From NCBI GenBank assembly GCA_030280995.1, contig JASXTE010000017.1:15614498-15678497 (forward strand): a stretch of 64,000 nt of DNA, in the 5' to 3' direction. The position numbers and the translations under genes were made by a program. The DNA is from Hemileia vastatrix. Its lineage: Eukaryota > Basidiomycota > Pucciniomycetes > Pucciniales > Zaghouaniaceae. The notes below the pieces were generated by a model. The model did no database searches, was not told the DNA's origin, and worked only from the letters and a program-made list of their open reading frames with translations. Positions 32,185 to 43,081 of the stretch are shown here, piece by piece; position 1 is the stretch's first letter; each line of letters starts with the position of its first letter.

Positions 32185-33833
32185 ATGGATGATAATTTTG
32201 AAGGGATGTCTGTTGACCCAACCGATTCTGATTTTTTTCTGCCTCAACATACTAATATTGGAAATACTCCTCCACCACCCGCTGCTGATCCACCTCCAGA
32301 TGCATCTCAATCTGTACCGCCTAATCTCAATCCAGGCCAAGAGTCTCATTCAGAACCGAGAAATTTTAATCCCAATCATCCTTCTGCTCCTGAAAGTGCT
32401 GATCTGCAAGCTGATCAGCTAGGAAGAGATTGGGCTAGTGAAGTATTGAGGGAATTTTTCGGAGACCAATCATCATCTGCTCAGCCTAACCAAGGAGAAA
32501 GCACAAGTGGAGCTGGTAATTCAAATTTGTAGTGTATTCTTTTATTGAAAAATAACCAATTTAATTAACTTATTTGAATTGTTAGTGAATGCCTCAATCA
32601 TTATGGGTATCAGTGATTACCACAGACTCAATTCAGCAGAGTCTCATGAACGAGAATGGGGGTTAAGGGCTGTAAGAGGCTTAGTTAGAAGGAATGATGT
32701 TCCCAGGAGCTCGGAAAGTCTAAATAGAAATATTTACCACTTTCTGAAGTATTGTCTTGGGGGACCAACACAAATATCAAAATATCCTGCGAGCCCAACA
32801 CCTTTGGAGATTGAAAATTGGAAAGCTTGGAGACAATTCAAACTAAAAACCATTCAAACTGTCCTAGCCCAAGTCTAATCTTCTAACCGTGCCAATTCTG
32901 CAGCTGATCGACAATTTCTGATAACCAATTCTATAGCCTTCTTGCGATCTAAAATTTGACTACCCAAATTTTTTCCAGCACCTGAGCCTTGAGGACTAAA
33001 AGGAGGAGCACCGATCCAACTTTCTGTCAAAAGAAACTTAGAGCATGAATTTCAAGAAAAAGGTTTTCGGAAATTCGCCTTTGATTGGACTTGCTGTGAT
33101 TTTTTGGAATCAAGTCATGGGAAGCATAGTATGCGACCACTGTACCAGGTGGCTCACCACCTTGAATACAATTGATCAGTCAAAGCTTCAGTTCACTCAA
33201 TGTGTTATTGAGAAATGGGTAGTTAATAAGGGGAAGGAGATGATAAGGTTGTTTGGGCAAGAAGAGGAAAGGGTAGCAAGAGAAAAGATCGAAAAGAGGG
33301 CAAGGGCACAAGTAAAATGTTATCGGACCAAGGTAAGTTTTTTATTTTACTTTGCTTTTTGTTATTATAAAGCTGATTTAGTTGGAATTCAGATTGCTAG
33401 TGCACGCTACAAGTTAGCAAGAGATCTCTGCAGTGATGTGCCAGGTTTTGTTGTGCTTTTTCATGATACTAGGTGCATCTCTGATATTGAGGAAGGCCCA
33501 GCACCAGCCCCAACTGCACCTATCCGAGCTATTCCTGGATGGCGAAATCCTGAACTCAATGATTTGTTTAAAAAAATGGATAAGATGATTCAGTACATAG
33601 CCCATACACCATCTCAAAGAAAATTAGCATTAAAAACATATTCACGGTCATCAGAAAGGACAGTTGCACAAAATGGTATATTCAATGTTCCCAAATACCT
33701 CCCCAAGAATTTCTATTCAGAAAAATTTTTGCAAGGATTATCTTTGAATGAACGTGAGCCAATTGTGGTTGAAGCTGATATTGATCTTGTAAAGATTTGG
33801 GAATCAATTAATAGAGCATCAACATCATCATAA
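32185..33833 (+). pseudogene. Companion ORF of the Tnp2 element
   Basis: ATG at 32185 (MDDNFEGMSVDPTDSDFFLP). A Pro/Ser-rich acidic N-terminus is followed by an intron at 32516-32585 (GTAATT...GTTAG), then IIMGISDYHRLNSAESHERE and NIYHFLKYCLGG. In-frame stops at 32876 and two more before 33000, and a frame change near 33170, precede QEEERVAREKIEKRARAQVK. A second intron at 33333-33392 (GTAAGT...TTCAG, 60 nt) leads to SARYKLARDLCSDVPGFV and EGPAPAPTAPIRAIPG. Same strand and 270 bp downstream of the transposase, so it is probably the element's second gene. No catalytic motif seen; a DNA-binding accessory role is only a guess. Confidence 0.5.
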
Positions 33834-34019
33834 CTTAGGTATAAACCTGATCTTCTGTGTAATATAGCTATCTTATATTGAATTTTATGTATTCTGTTTT
33901 TTTTTCAAAGCAGCTTGGTAAATGTTATAAAGTGATATTGAGAGAGAGTAACATTTTATTTAAGAGAAACAAATAATGTATTTTCAACAAATTGATGGTC
34001 CATACCTCTTTATGTCACA

Positions 34020-35975
34020 TTTATGTATCCATATTCATTTCAATCAAATTTAATGTTGACCAATACATAGTGAATACACGTTATGCCACTTATACTTGCC
34101 AGGCATAGCTACCATTAAATATGCCAGTATCAAAAATTAATTTCGATCAAAATTAATGAGCATGATAATCATGAATTTCTGGAGTCAACTGCTTATTTTT
34201 ATGCATGGTGCCTTTCCAACATTAATTTCAATCAAAATTACTTTTGATACTGGCATATTGCATGGTGTCTATTCCTGGAAAGTGTAAGTGGCATAGTGTG
34301 TATTCATTACATATTGGTCAACATTAATTTCAATAGAATTTAATATTGACATTTGCATATTGAACCCAAACCAGCAAACTACCCAAAAAATTCTTCATAA
34401 AACTTCTCATTAATTTCAATCAAAATTAGTGTTGACCATATACATATTGAATGGTAGTTATATCTGGTGTGTGTAAGTTGTAAAGCTTGTGTTCAATGTT
34501 TATTGGTCAACATTAATTTTGATTGAAATTAATATTAATGTGTAAATGATATATACATGCTCAATATGCATTGTAATGTGTTTACTTAAGAATAGAGGGC
34601 CCTACTTTTCATCTTACAGAAAAATGCTTGGTGGCATGTCAAATTCAATTTTTATTAAAATTAATGTTGACATGTTACCATGCATAGCAGTAAGCAACTG
34701 ACTGCATAAATTGATGATAATCATGAACCTTAATTTCGATAGAAAATAATGTTGCCAAGTGCAGATTGAAAAAAATCTATGCCACTTACACTAGCCAGGC
34801 ATATTTACTATTTATTATATATTGGTCAACATTAATTTTTATAGAAATTAATATGGATATGTAAATTTTATATTTACCCTCAACATGTATAGTAAATTTA
34901 AATACTTAAAAATACTTGCTGTCATTTACATGTCATGCAAAAAATCATTATATCACTTCAACATTAATTTTGATCAAAATTAATGTTGGCATGCCATTAT
35001 GCATTGAAACAACTAACTGACTGAAAAAGTTCATCATCAAAATGCTCATTAATTTTGATCAAAATTAATGTTGACCAATACATATTGAATATAAGTAATC
35101 TCCGCTTACTCAGACCAGATATAACTACCATTCAATATGTATATGGTCAGCCTTAATTTAGATTGAAATTAATGGGCAGTTTTATGAAGAATCTTTTGGG
35201 TTGTTTGCTGGCTTGGGTTCAATATGCAAATGTCAATATTAAATTCAATTGAAATTAATGTTGACCAATACATAATGAATACACACTATGCCACTTACAC
35301 TTTCCAGGAATAGCTACATGCAATATGCCAGTATCAAAAGTAATTTTGATCGAAATTAATGTTGGCAAGGCACCATGCATAAAAATAAGCAGTTGACTCC
35401 AGAAATTCATGATTATCATGCTCATTAATTTTTATCAAAATTAATTTTTGATACTGGCATATTTAATGGTAGCTATGCCTGGCAAGTGTAAGTGGCATAG
35501 CATGTATTCATTATGTATTTGTCAACATTAATTTCGATCAAAATTAATATGGACATGGACTATGCATAAAATTCATATAAGTATAGGTAAGCTAAGCAGT
35601 TAGATTAACTGGTTTGATCAAGTACACCATATAAGAATTGATGTTTTAATGCCTTGGTTAATTTTGATCAAAATTAATTTTAAGCCATGCATGTTGAATT
35701 TTATCTATGTCTGTATAGTCCATGTGAAATGGCTTGTATTCAATATGCAGGGGTCTACATTAATTTCGATCAAAATTATGAGGTTCATTGCCTCATAAAT
35801 TTGATGGTTTCTGTCAGGGTCTCATGCATGGTGCCATATAATACTTGTTGATTCCTATCAAAATTAATGTCAACACCAATATATTGAATACAAACCATGG
35901 CACTTACAGTACTTGGTCATAGCTAAAATTCAATATTCCAGTCTCAAAATTAATTTCGAGAGAAATTAATCAGGA
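34020..35975. repeat. Array of about 20 palindromic ATTAATTTNGATCAAAATTAAT units
   Basis: Palindromic cores occur about every 70-140 bp, e.g. near 34135, 34218, 34411, 34509, 34829, 34961, 35046, 35152, 35422, 35526, 35657, 35757 and 35948. 34959-34988 is a perfect 30-nt palindrome (half CAACATTAATTTTGA). Between the cores recur ACCAATACATATTGAAT, GGCATAGCTACC and GCCACTTACACTTGCC words. Two arms, about 34020-34480 and 35100-35560, are inverted copies of each other around a ~620-bp centre. 33834-34019 and 35976-36368 hold no gene. Confidence 0.85.
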
Positions 35976-36368
35976 TCCATGAAGTTTATCAATAGTGTAT
36001 GAGTTAAGTTTCAAGTCATATGTTTCATCATTTTCTTGCATCCATTTCTAGGTTATCTCAACAATTTTTTTCAAGTTTTATTATATTAATCAAAACTGTC
36101 GTAAGTTGTGAAAAATTAGCTAATCCAAATCTCAAATTGAATATTATTATTTTAATAATTTTGAATGTTGCTTAAGGTATTTCATAGGGTGATTCATAAT
36201 AATATTTTATCAACTTAGTAGTCCTATAACTTTTGAAAAGTAAAAATATCGGTATAGTTAGGAACAACAATGCAATATCTTGTGCAGACTAAGATATATT
36301 GTAAAATAAAACTATTCAATTTTTTTTTCCCTTAGTTGTATCCAAGTTTATCAATGGTTTGGTCACGT

Positions 36369-37250
36369 TGTAGAGAATCCTATAGTACTAGCTATAGGCC
36401 TTGACCAAGGGAGTTGGAGAAAACCCAGAGAGAATAACCCCTGTCCCATTAGAAAAACATGTGAGATTTACCTGTTGCAGCAAATTGGAGATCTGTTTGC
36501 TAGACCCTCTAATTAAACACACTTGACCCCTTTAAAAGTGAAAATAATAGTCCCAGACAGACTACCAGAAAGAGTTGAAATGAACAGTAATATATTCCAA
36601 CAAAACACAAGCCAATGAGACAGTGAGGAACAGAGAGGCGATGAGCAAAGAGATAAGATTATTCCCCTAAAAATCTTCCCACACACGCATCATACAGCCA
36701 GCGCACAGACCACCCTGACCAATTCCCCAGCCAAAATCCAGATTTCCTAGCCTTTTTCATGCATAAAAGTGCATTTTAGTGTCTCCCCAGTGCCCAGGCG
36801 GGCAGGCCGCTTCTAGGCCCTAAAACACCCATACAACCAATAAAAACCCTAAAAACCCATAACTTCACTAATAAACAAGATAAACACACATAAGACATAC
36901 CAAAATGAAAAGAAAATAAAGGACAATAAGCTGAGACATAATAATTGACCCTAGCTTAAGCCTACATAAGCACCACTAAGCAATAAACATCTGATAAATA
37001 CCAATAATAACACCATAACTACCCTATAAAACAAGGTAACCACCCATAAGGGATACCAAAATGAAAATAAAAAAAAGGACATTAAGCTGATAAATAATAA
37101 GTGACCCTAGCTTAAGCCTCCATAAACACTACTAACTATCTCCTAAATATGAAAAAATCCACTAATAACACCATAAACCCAATAACATCCTACATACCAA
37201 ATACCCCAAAATATGCACTCCAAAGGCCTACCCAGGTTTGGATCACCACA
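36369..37250 (-). repeat. Element E 3' LTR
   Basis: 882 bp, TGTAGAGAATCC at the left and GGATCACCACA at the right. A GC-rich block at about 36795-36813 (GGCGGGCAGGCCGCTTC) stands out. Followed by TCCTCCCTCC, the complement of the polypurine tract. Confidence 0.9.
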
Positions 37251-37262
37251 TCCTCCCTCCAA
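37251..37262 (-). promoter_or_regulatory. Polypurine tract of element E
   Basis: The minus strand reads TTGGAGGGAGGA directly before the 3' LTR start TGTGGTGATCC. Element G has TTTTAGGGAGGA at the same place. Confidence 0.75.
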
Positions 37263-37574
37263 TCAAGAATGTCCCCATTCTTCCTTCACCAAAACCATGC
37301 TTGAACACCTATTCAGAATCTTTACAAACAGCTCATTTCTCTCTTCCACCAGATCCTATTCCATCCTAAGTGAACTTCTGAACCAGCAATCCAATCTTCT
37401 TCTTTAAAACTTCTCTTGCACCATGCCTTTAAAATAAATCTATCTCTTTGAAAACAATCTCTTTCTTCTGTTCCTGAATTCCAACTCTGGCTGTACCAGC
37501 CTCCAACAATGAAAAGTGATATCCAGTTGACAAGTCTTCCCGACTATAACCTTCTACCAGCATAAAAATTTCCT

Positions 37575-39067
37575 CATTTTATAGTCTTGGGGGACTCACA
37601 ACCCTCAGTTTAAAGTCTTGGGGGACTAAAAGCCCTCAGTTTAAAGTCTTGGGGGACTAACAGCCCTCAGTTTATTGTCTTGGGGAACTCCAAAAATCCT
37701 CAGTTTATAGTCTTAGGGGACTGAAAAAACCTGAATCACAGAACCCAGAACCAGAGATCAACCAGAAAAAGATTTAGAGAAGTAACTAACTTTCTGGGGT
37801 AACTGTATATAGAGCTGCCAGCCCATCAGTCACCCCCAAACTTATCTTTACAAAATTCAGAAGTTCCCCCTTGGATCCTTCTGCCTTAAAACTTCCACAT
37901 CACACTGCCTCCCATTCCTCAGTTTATAGTCTTGGGGGACTTACCATCAACAATCCTCAGTTTAAAGTCTTGGGGGACTAACACAGTTTTCAGTTTAAAG
38001 TCTTGACGGACTACTTCTTGACAAAATCTTGAAACCAGCCAGTTTAAAGTCTTGGAGGACTACTAGATCCACAGTAGTAAAATTAAATTCTTGAATAAAT
38101 CTTTAAAATCCAGCCAGTTTTAAGTCTTGGAGGACTAACAGAATTTTCAGTTTAAAGTCTTGATGGACATCAAAAAATCTTGAGCCCGTAATTAAAAGAT
38201 CAGTTTAAAGTCTTGAAGGACTTTCCAGAAAAAAAATCCTGAAGATATATCCCATAATTAAAAAAAATTCAGCTTGAAGTCTTGAAGGACCTTCCAGAAA
38301 AAAAATCTTGAAGATATATCCCATAAATCCCCAAACCAAAAACCATCAAAGCCAAAACATTTAACCTCCTTTAACAAATAAAACAAAATAAAATGGTATC
38401 CCCCAGCCAATTGATGAGCTGATCCCCTGATACCTTACCCACATCCAAGTGCACCTTGATGTGGTCACACCTAAAAAAATTTAATTTTTTTATTTTTATT
38501 TTGACTCCTTCTCTTCTACCAAAAACATTTCCAGAGCCCTATGTTGAGCCTTTGAACAAACATAGCCTCCATAAAAAAATTAAAAGAAAAACAAAGAGAA
38601 AAAAAGAAAAAAATCTTGAATCCACCACTTTCACAGCCAACACCCTAGAACCACATAGCAAAGCCAGCTCCAGGTCAACAGAAGAGATCACTGGGTGGGC
38701 TCCCTCCAATAAGTAAAAATGATGGGAGACCACCAGTGATCCACCACCAATCCAAAAGCACCAAAAGACATCCAAGGCAATCCAGTTTAAAGTTATTGAA
38801 GACTAAAAACCTGAATCACAAAAAAACAACACTAGAATTCAACTAGAAAAAAACCAAAGGCTTGAAACAGACATTCTGGGGTAACTGTTCTACAGAGCAG
38901 CCAGCTCATCAGTTACCCCCACACTTGCCAAAACAAAATCTAGAAGCCCCCCCTGGGTACATTCTAACAAAAATACAACATCAAACAAAATTAAACAAAA
39001 CCAATGAGCATGAGGGGTCCAGAACTTGAATACCAAAAGAATTTCCAGTTTAAAGTCATGGTGGACT
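37575..39067 (-). repeat. Interspersed 22-bp minisatellite and 50-bp module in element E
   Basis: About 15 copies of AGTTTAAAGTCTTGGGGGAC-like units (37575, 37608, 37638, 37668, 37704, 37920, 37957, 37990, 38040, 38115, 38148, 38202, 38270, 38780, 39046). A second module with GGGGTAACTG...CAGCCCATCAGT occurs at about 37795, 38876 and 39139. The palindrome-rich module GGTATCCCCCAGCCAATTGA lies at 38393. The interval 37263-39655 has no supported ORF. The same modules recur in opposite orientation in element G. Confidence 0.85.
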
Positions 39068-39480
39068 AAAAACCTGTTAAAGAAAAAAAACAATACTAGA
39101 ATTCAACAAAATTAAGAGAAGGGGTTGGAAACAGACAATCTGGGGTAACTGTTGATAGAGCAGCCAGCCCATCAGTCACACCCACACTTGCCAAAATAAA
39201 ATCTAGAAGCCCCACCCCTGGGTACCTTCTAAAAAAAAGGATTCTCCAACACAAATCTTCTCCCATAAAAAACCAAAACCATTAAAAACCCATTAAAATT
39301 CTTGAAAGCCAAAAACATCCAATTTAGAAATAAAATTTTGCAGTTTAACCTCTTTCTGGAGGTGAAATAAAACCAATAATCTTCATTTTTATCTTCATTT
39401 TCTTTTAAATAAAATACCCATCTTCACTTGAATTTTTCTTTTCTTCCATCTTCATTATACTAAGATTTTTTTTTCATTAC

Positions 39481-39533
39481 AGGCGGGCCGCCTGACGTCA
39501 GAGGTGCCGCCTGAAGTGGCCTGGCCTCCCTTT
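39481..39533. repeat. GC-rich block shared with LTRs
   Basis: AGGCGGGCCGCCTGACGTCA followed by GAGGTGCCGCCTGAAGTGGC. It closely matches 20461-20513 and the complement of 49430-49480, which lie inside LTRs. Here it lies inside the body of element E, just past the end of the coding frame. Confidence 0.8.
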
Positions 39534-39655
39534 TTTATATAGAGACTTGAACCAGAGAGACTGATAAGAATTGAAAAAAAAATCTGACCAAATACATAGA
39601 GGCCAAATTAAGAAAACCAAAACAAATTAAGTAGTTTATCCTCATTTCAGAGGAA

Positions 39656-41038
39656 TTAGATTCTTGAAATCCCAAGGTTTAAATCAATAAGTTTGCCCCT
39701 AGGGCTTGAACCCCCTAAGCTCCTCTTACAATTCTGATATCCCAAAATCAGACCTCCAAAAAAATCTTCCATCCTCCTCCATACACTGAGTCTACCATAG
39801 TTCACATTACCAGAATCCATAAATTCTCCACCCTGTGAAACATCTGGAACCTCCACCACATCTTTAAAATCAACCTCCATATCAGTGACATCCAAAACAT
39901 CATAATTTTCTCCTTCCCTACAGGAATCTTGCTCAGAATCTGGAAAATCATCCAGAATAACATCCATAACATCAAAATAAAAATCCTCCTCCAAGCAGAG
40001 AGCTTCAGACTTTGAGGCAACCACCTGAAAATAATCTTCCTCTATGAGAAAAAGATCCAAGACAGAATCTTTCTGTCCATCCAAAAACTCAACTGATACA
40101 TCTTCCTCCAATAAGCCATTATCTGAACTTGAGAAAGAAAAATAATCATCCCACAGCAACCATTCATCCACCACAGATTCCATCTCAATATCCCAAAATC
40201 CTTCTTCATGACCAGACAAGTCCTCCTTCCCACATAATTAACCCAAACCTGAGGAAATACACTGATCCTCCAGTGTGTAAATTTCCAAAACATCCAGTGA
40301 AGCACATTCCTGAGATCCCATGGCATCCTTTGGAAAAGAAAAATTAGTTTCACAAAAATCATCAGAGTACCCATCTTCTAAAATTGATGGCTCCAACACC
40401 TCCCCAGAAATTGAATTTTCCACCACAGTCTCCTGAACTTCTCCATCCAACAAGATTTCCTCTCCAGATTCCACATCCCTATCCATCATACCAGCCAAAT
40501 ATCCCAAAATAACCTCCTTCAGAATAGCCATACCAGGAATCCTATTTTCCCCATTTGGAAGAGTCTTCATCAAGTCAGCCTTGAAAAGAATCTCCAAAAC
40601 CTCCACCTTTACATTCCTACCCATGGCACTCCAAAATACATACTTGGCCTCATCTTCATGTGGTAATATATCATTATATACCAGATAATCCAGAGCCTCC
40701 CCAAACTCCTCCATAAATTCCCCATACTAAGAAAGAGAAGTTACACCACCTTTCAATTCCCACTTCCTAAAAATCCCATGAAGATCCAAAATTGAGAAAG
40801 TAGTAGGCCACCTTTTAACCATTACAATCTTCAACTTTCCCCAGTCCTGACTCCTATATCCTGCCATGCCAGAAACTTCCTTCTCCACCTCTCTATTACC
40901 AATGAAAAAGATTACTTGCCTAACCATGTCCAACAGTGAGGCCCCATCAATCTCAGCAGCAACCTCAAACCTAGTCAAAAACCCGTTTGCATCCTCTCCT
41001 AAAAACCTTGAACCATCCCAAGACTGAATCCTAACCAT
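39656..41038 (-). pseudogene. gag: Element E Gag-like frame with acidic C-terminal domain
   Basis: One frame from MVRIQSWDGSRFLGEDA to LIDLNLGISRI, interrupted only by TAG at 40727-40729 and TAA at 40238-40240. The first ~200 codons are a Gag-like domain shared with F and D (IDGASLLDMVRQVIFFIGN, YVFWSAMGRNVKVEVLEIL, LMKTLPNGE). The remaining ~260 codons are strongly acidic and aromatic (SFSSSDNGLLEEDVSVEFLD, EEDFYFDVMDVILDDFPDSE). No zinc knuckle and no protease follow. The acidic tail replaces the usual nucleocapsid part. Confidence 0.75.
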
Positions 41039-41242
41039 CCTAGGAATTCCAAGTTACAGCCTCCAATCTCCACCAAAGATAGCCAAAGTCCCCCCCAAGA
41101 GCCTTAGAGACCTAGGAGGGACCAAATCCAACAGAAAAGAAGACCCCTAGACCAACCACAAAGAGATATAGAACCAAATAAAAAATCCACCAAAGAGAGA
41201 AGCCTAGATCAACAGAGATTCCAAAAAGCCAACAGATTCGTA

Positions 41243-41259
41243 CCCCACGTTGGGCACCA
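41243..41259 (-). promoter_or_regulatory. Primer binding site of element E
   Basis: The plus strand CCCCACGTTGGGCACCA has the layout of a tRNA 3' end: T-stem strand, 7-nt acceptor strand GTTGGGC, discriminator A and CCA. It lies four bases inside the 5' LTR. F (43061-43077) and D (55338-55354) have decayed versions at the same offset. Confidence 0.85.
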
Positions 41260-41263
41260 GAAA

Positions 41264-42180
41264 TGTAGACAATCCTATAGTACTAGCTATAGGCCTTGAC
41301 CAAGGGAGTTGGAGAAAACCCAGAGAGAATAACCCCTGTCCCATTAGAAAAACATGTGAGATTTACCTGTTGCAGCAAATTGGAGATCTGTTTGCTAGAC
41401 CCTCTAATTAAATACACTTGACCCCTTTAAAAGTGAAGATAATAGTCCCAGACAGACTACCAGAAAGAGTTGAAATGAACAGTAATATATTCCAACAAAA
41501 CACAAGCCAATGAGACAGTGAGGAACAGAGAGGTGATGAGCAAAGAGATAAGAATATTCCCCTAAAAATCTTCCCACACACGCATCATACAGCCAGCGCA
41601 CAGACCACCCTGACCAATTCCCCAGCCAAAATCCAGCTTTCCTAGCCTTTTTCATGCATAAAAGTGCATTTTAGCGCCTCCCCAGTGCCCAGGCGGCCAG
41701 GCCGCTTGGAGGGGGCTCTGCTTAGGGGCGGGCAGGCCGCTTCTAGGCCCTAAAACACCCATACAACCAATAAAAACCCTAAAAACCCATAACTTCACTA
41801 ATAAACAAGATAAACACACATAAGACATACCAAAATGAAAAGAAAATAAAGGACAATAAGCTGAGACATAATAATTGACCCTAGCTTAAGCCTACATAAG
41901 CACCACTAAGCAATAAACATCTGATAAATACCAATAATAACACCATAACTACCCTATAAAACAAGGTAACCACCCATAAGGGATACCAAAATGAAAATAA
42001 AAAAAAGGACATTAAGCTGATAAATAATAAGTGACCCTAGCTTAAGCCTCCATAAACACTACTAACTATCTCCTAAATATGAAAAAATCCACTAATAACA
42101 CCATAAACCCAATAACATCCTACATACCAAATACCCCAAAATATGCACTCCAAAGGCCTACCCAGGTTTGGATCACCACA
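41264..42180 (-). repeat. Element E 5' LTR
   Basis: 917 bp, TGTAGACAATCC at the left and GGATCACCACA at the right. Contains an extra 35 bp with a second copy of the GGCCAGGCCGCTT block compared with the 3' LTR, probably slippage between short repeats. Its right edge abuts element F Gag exactly. Confidence 0.9.
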
Positions 42181-42766
42181 CCAATTCTTTAACCACCTTA
42201 AGAGCAGGCAGCTTCTGCTCCCCATTAGGTAAGGTTTTCATCAAACCCTTCCTAGACAACTCCTTTAACACATCCATCCTAACATCCCTCCCAAAAGCGG
42301 ACCAAAATAAATCTTTGACTGCATTTTCATGAGCCAATTCCTCTACCTCCACCAGATATTCCACCACAGTTTCAAAACTACCAACAAATTTTCGATTACT
42401 CACCAATGAAGTTATTCCACCCTGCACTTGCCATTATCCAACAACCTTATTTAAATCCACCATTGAATATCTGACTCCCCATCTGTCCACCATTTCCCTA
42501 CTAAGCCTTTTCCAATCCCTAGTCTTATAACCCTCCATACCAGTAATCTCCTTCTCAACTTCCCTATCACCAATGAAAAAGATTACCTGCTTCACCGTAT
42601 CTAAATGAGAAGCCCCATCAATTCTATCAGCAGCCTTAAATCTGCCTAAAAACCACTTTACATCATCACCAACAAACTTGGGCCCATCCCAAGTTTGAAT
42701 CCTTACTGAAGGCCTGACACCATCAGCAGAAGCAGCAATAACACCAGTACCAGATGGAGAAGACAT
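42181..42766 (-). pseudogene. gag: Element F Gag fragment
   Basis: ATG at 42764-42766 (MSSPSGTGVIAASADGVRPS). Gag domain: IDGASHLDTVKQVIFFIGD and YKTRDWKRLSREMVDRWG. A nonsense TAA at 42434-42436 is followed in the same frame by GGITSLVSNRKFVGSFETVV and LMKTLPNGEQKLPALKVVKE. Cut at 42181 by the LTR of element E. The related frames of E (40.2-41.0 kb) and D (54.5-55.25 kb) confirm the family. Confidence 0.8.
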
Positions 42767-43060
42767 CCCAAATAGCACCAGAAACCAATAAAATCTGCAA
42801 GGGTTCAGCCCTTTACCAGACAACCGACAATATCCTACAAGGGTTCAGCCCTTTATTAGGATGAATCAACAAACAAAAACAAAAACAACAGATCTAGCAA
42901 GGTTTCAGCCCTATACCTAGATCCCTACTACCACAGATCCTGTACTGGTTCAGCCAGTTACCAGAATCACCAAATAACCAACCAATCAAAATCCAACAAC
43001 CAGAAAACCAAAATCCAGAAGTCCAACAAGTAAGTTTATTCAGAAGCTAGAGAATTTGAA

Positions 43061-43077
43061 CCCCATGTTGGGTGCCA
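43061..43077 (-). promoter_or_regulatory. Primer binding site of element F
   Basis: CCCCATGTTGGGTGCCA on the plus strand, four bases inside the LTR start TGTAGAG. It differs from element E at two positions, one C-to-T and one A-to-G. 42824-43060 is Gag leader with a repeated CAAGGGTTCAGCCCT word and no gene. Confidence 0.75.
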
Positions 43078-43081
43078 AAAA

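Larger units (their letters stand above)
36369..42180 (-). mobile_element. Element E: gag-only LTR retrotransposon
   Basis: LTRs at 36369-37250 and 41264-42180 are nearly identical (about ten substitutions plus a 35-bp indel). Between them are a 17-nt primer binding site, one Gag-like reading frame with a long acidic tail, about 2.4 kb of non-coding repeat-rich sequence and a polypurine tract. No protease, RT or integrase is present in the 4-kb interior, so it depends on another element. Flanks (CACGT left, CCAAT right) do not form a target duplication; the right flank is element F Gag. Structurally it matches terminal-repeat-with-GAG elements. Confidence 0.85.

Noticed and set aside
34020..35975. 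CRISPR-like regularity of short repeats
   Set aside because: The repeats are palindromic, imperfect and irregularly spaced in a eukaryotic transposon setting; no cas-like genes.
36364..42185. Target-site duplication for element E
   Set aside because: The flanking pentamers CACGT and CCAAT do not match, so none is claimed.
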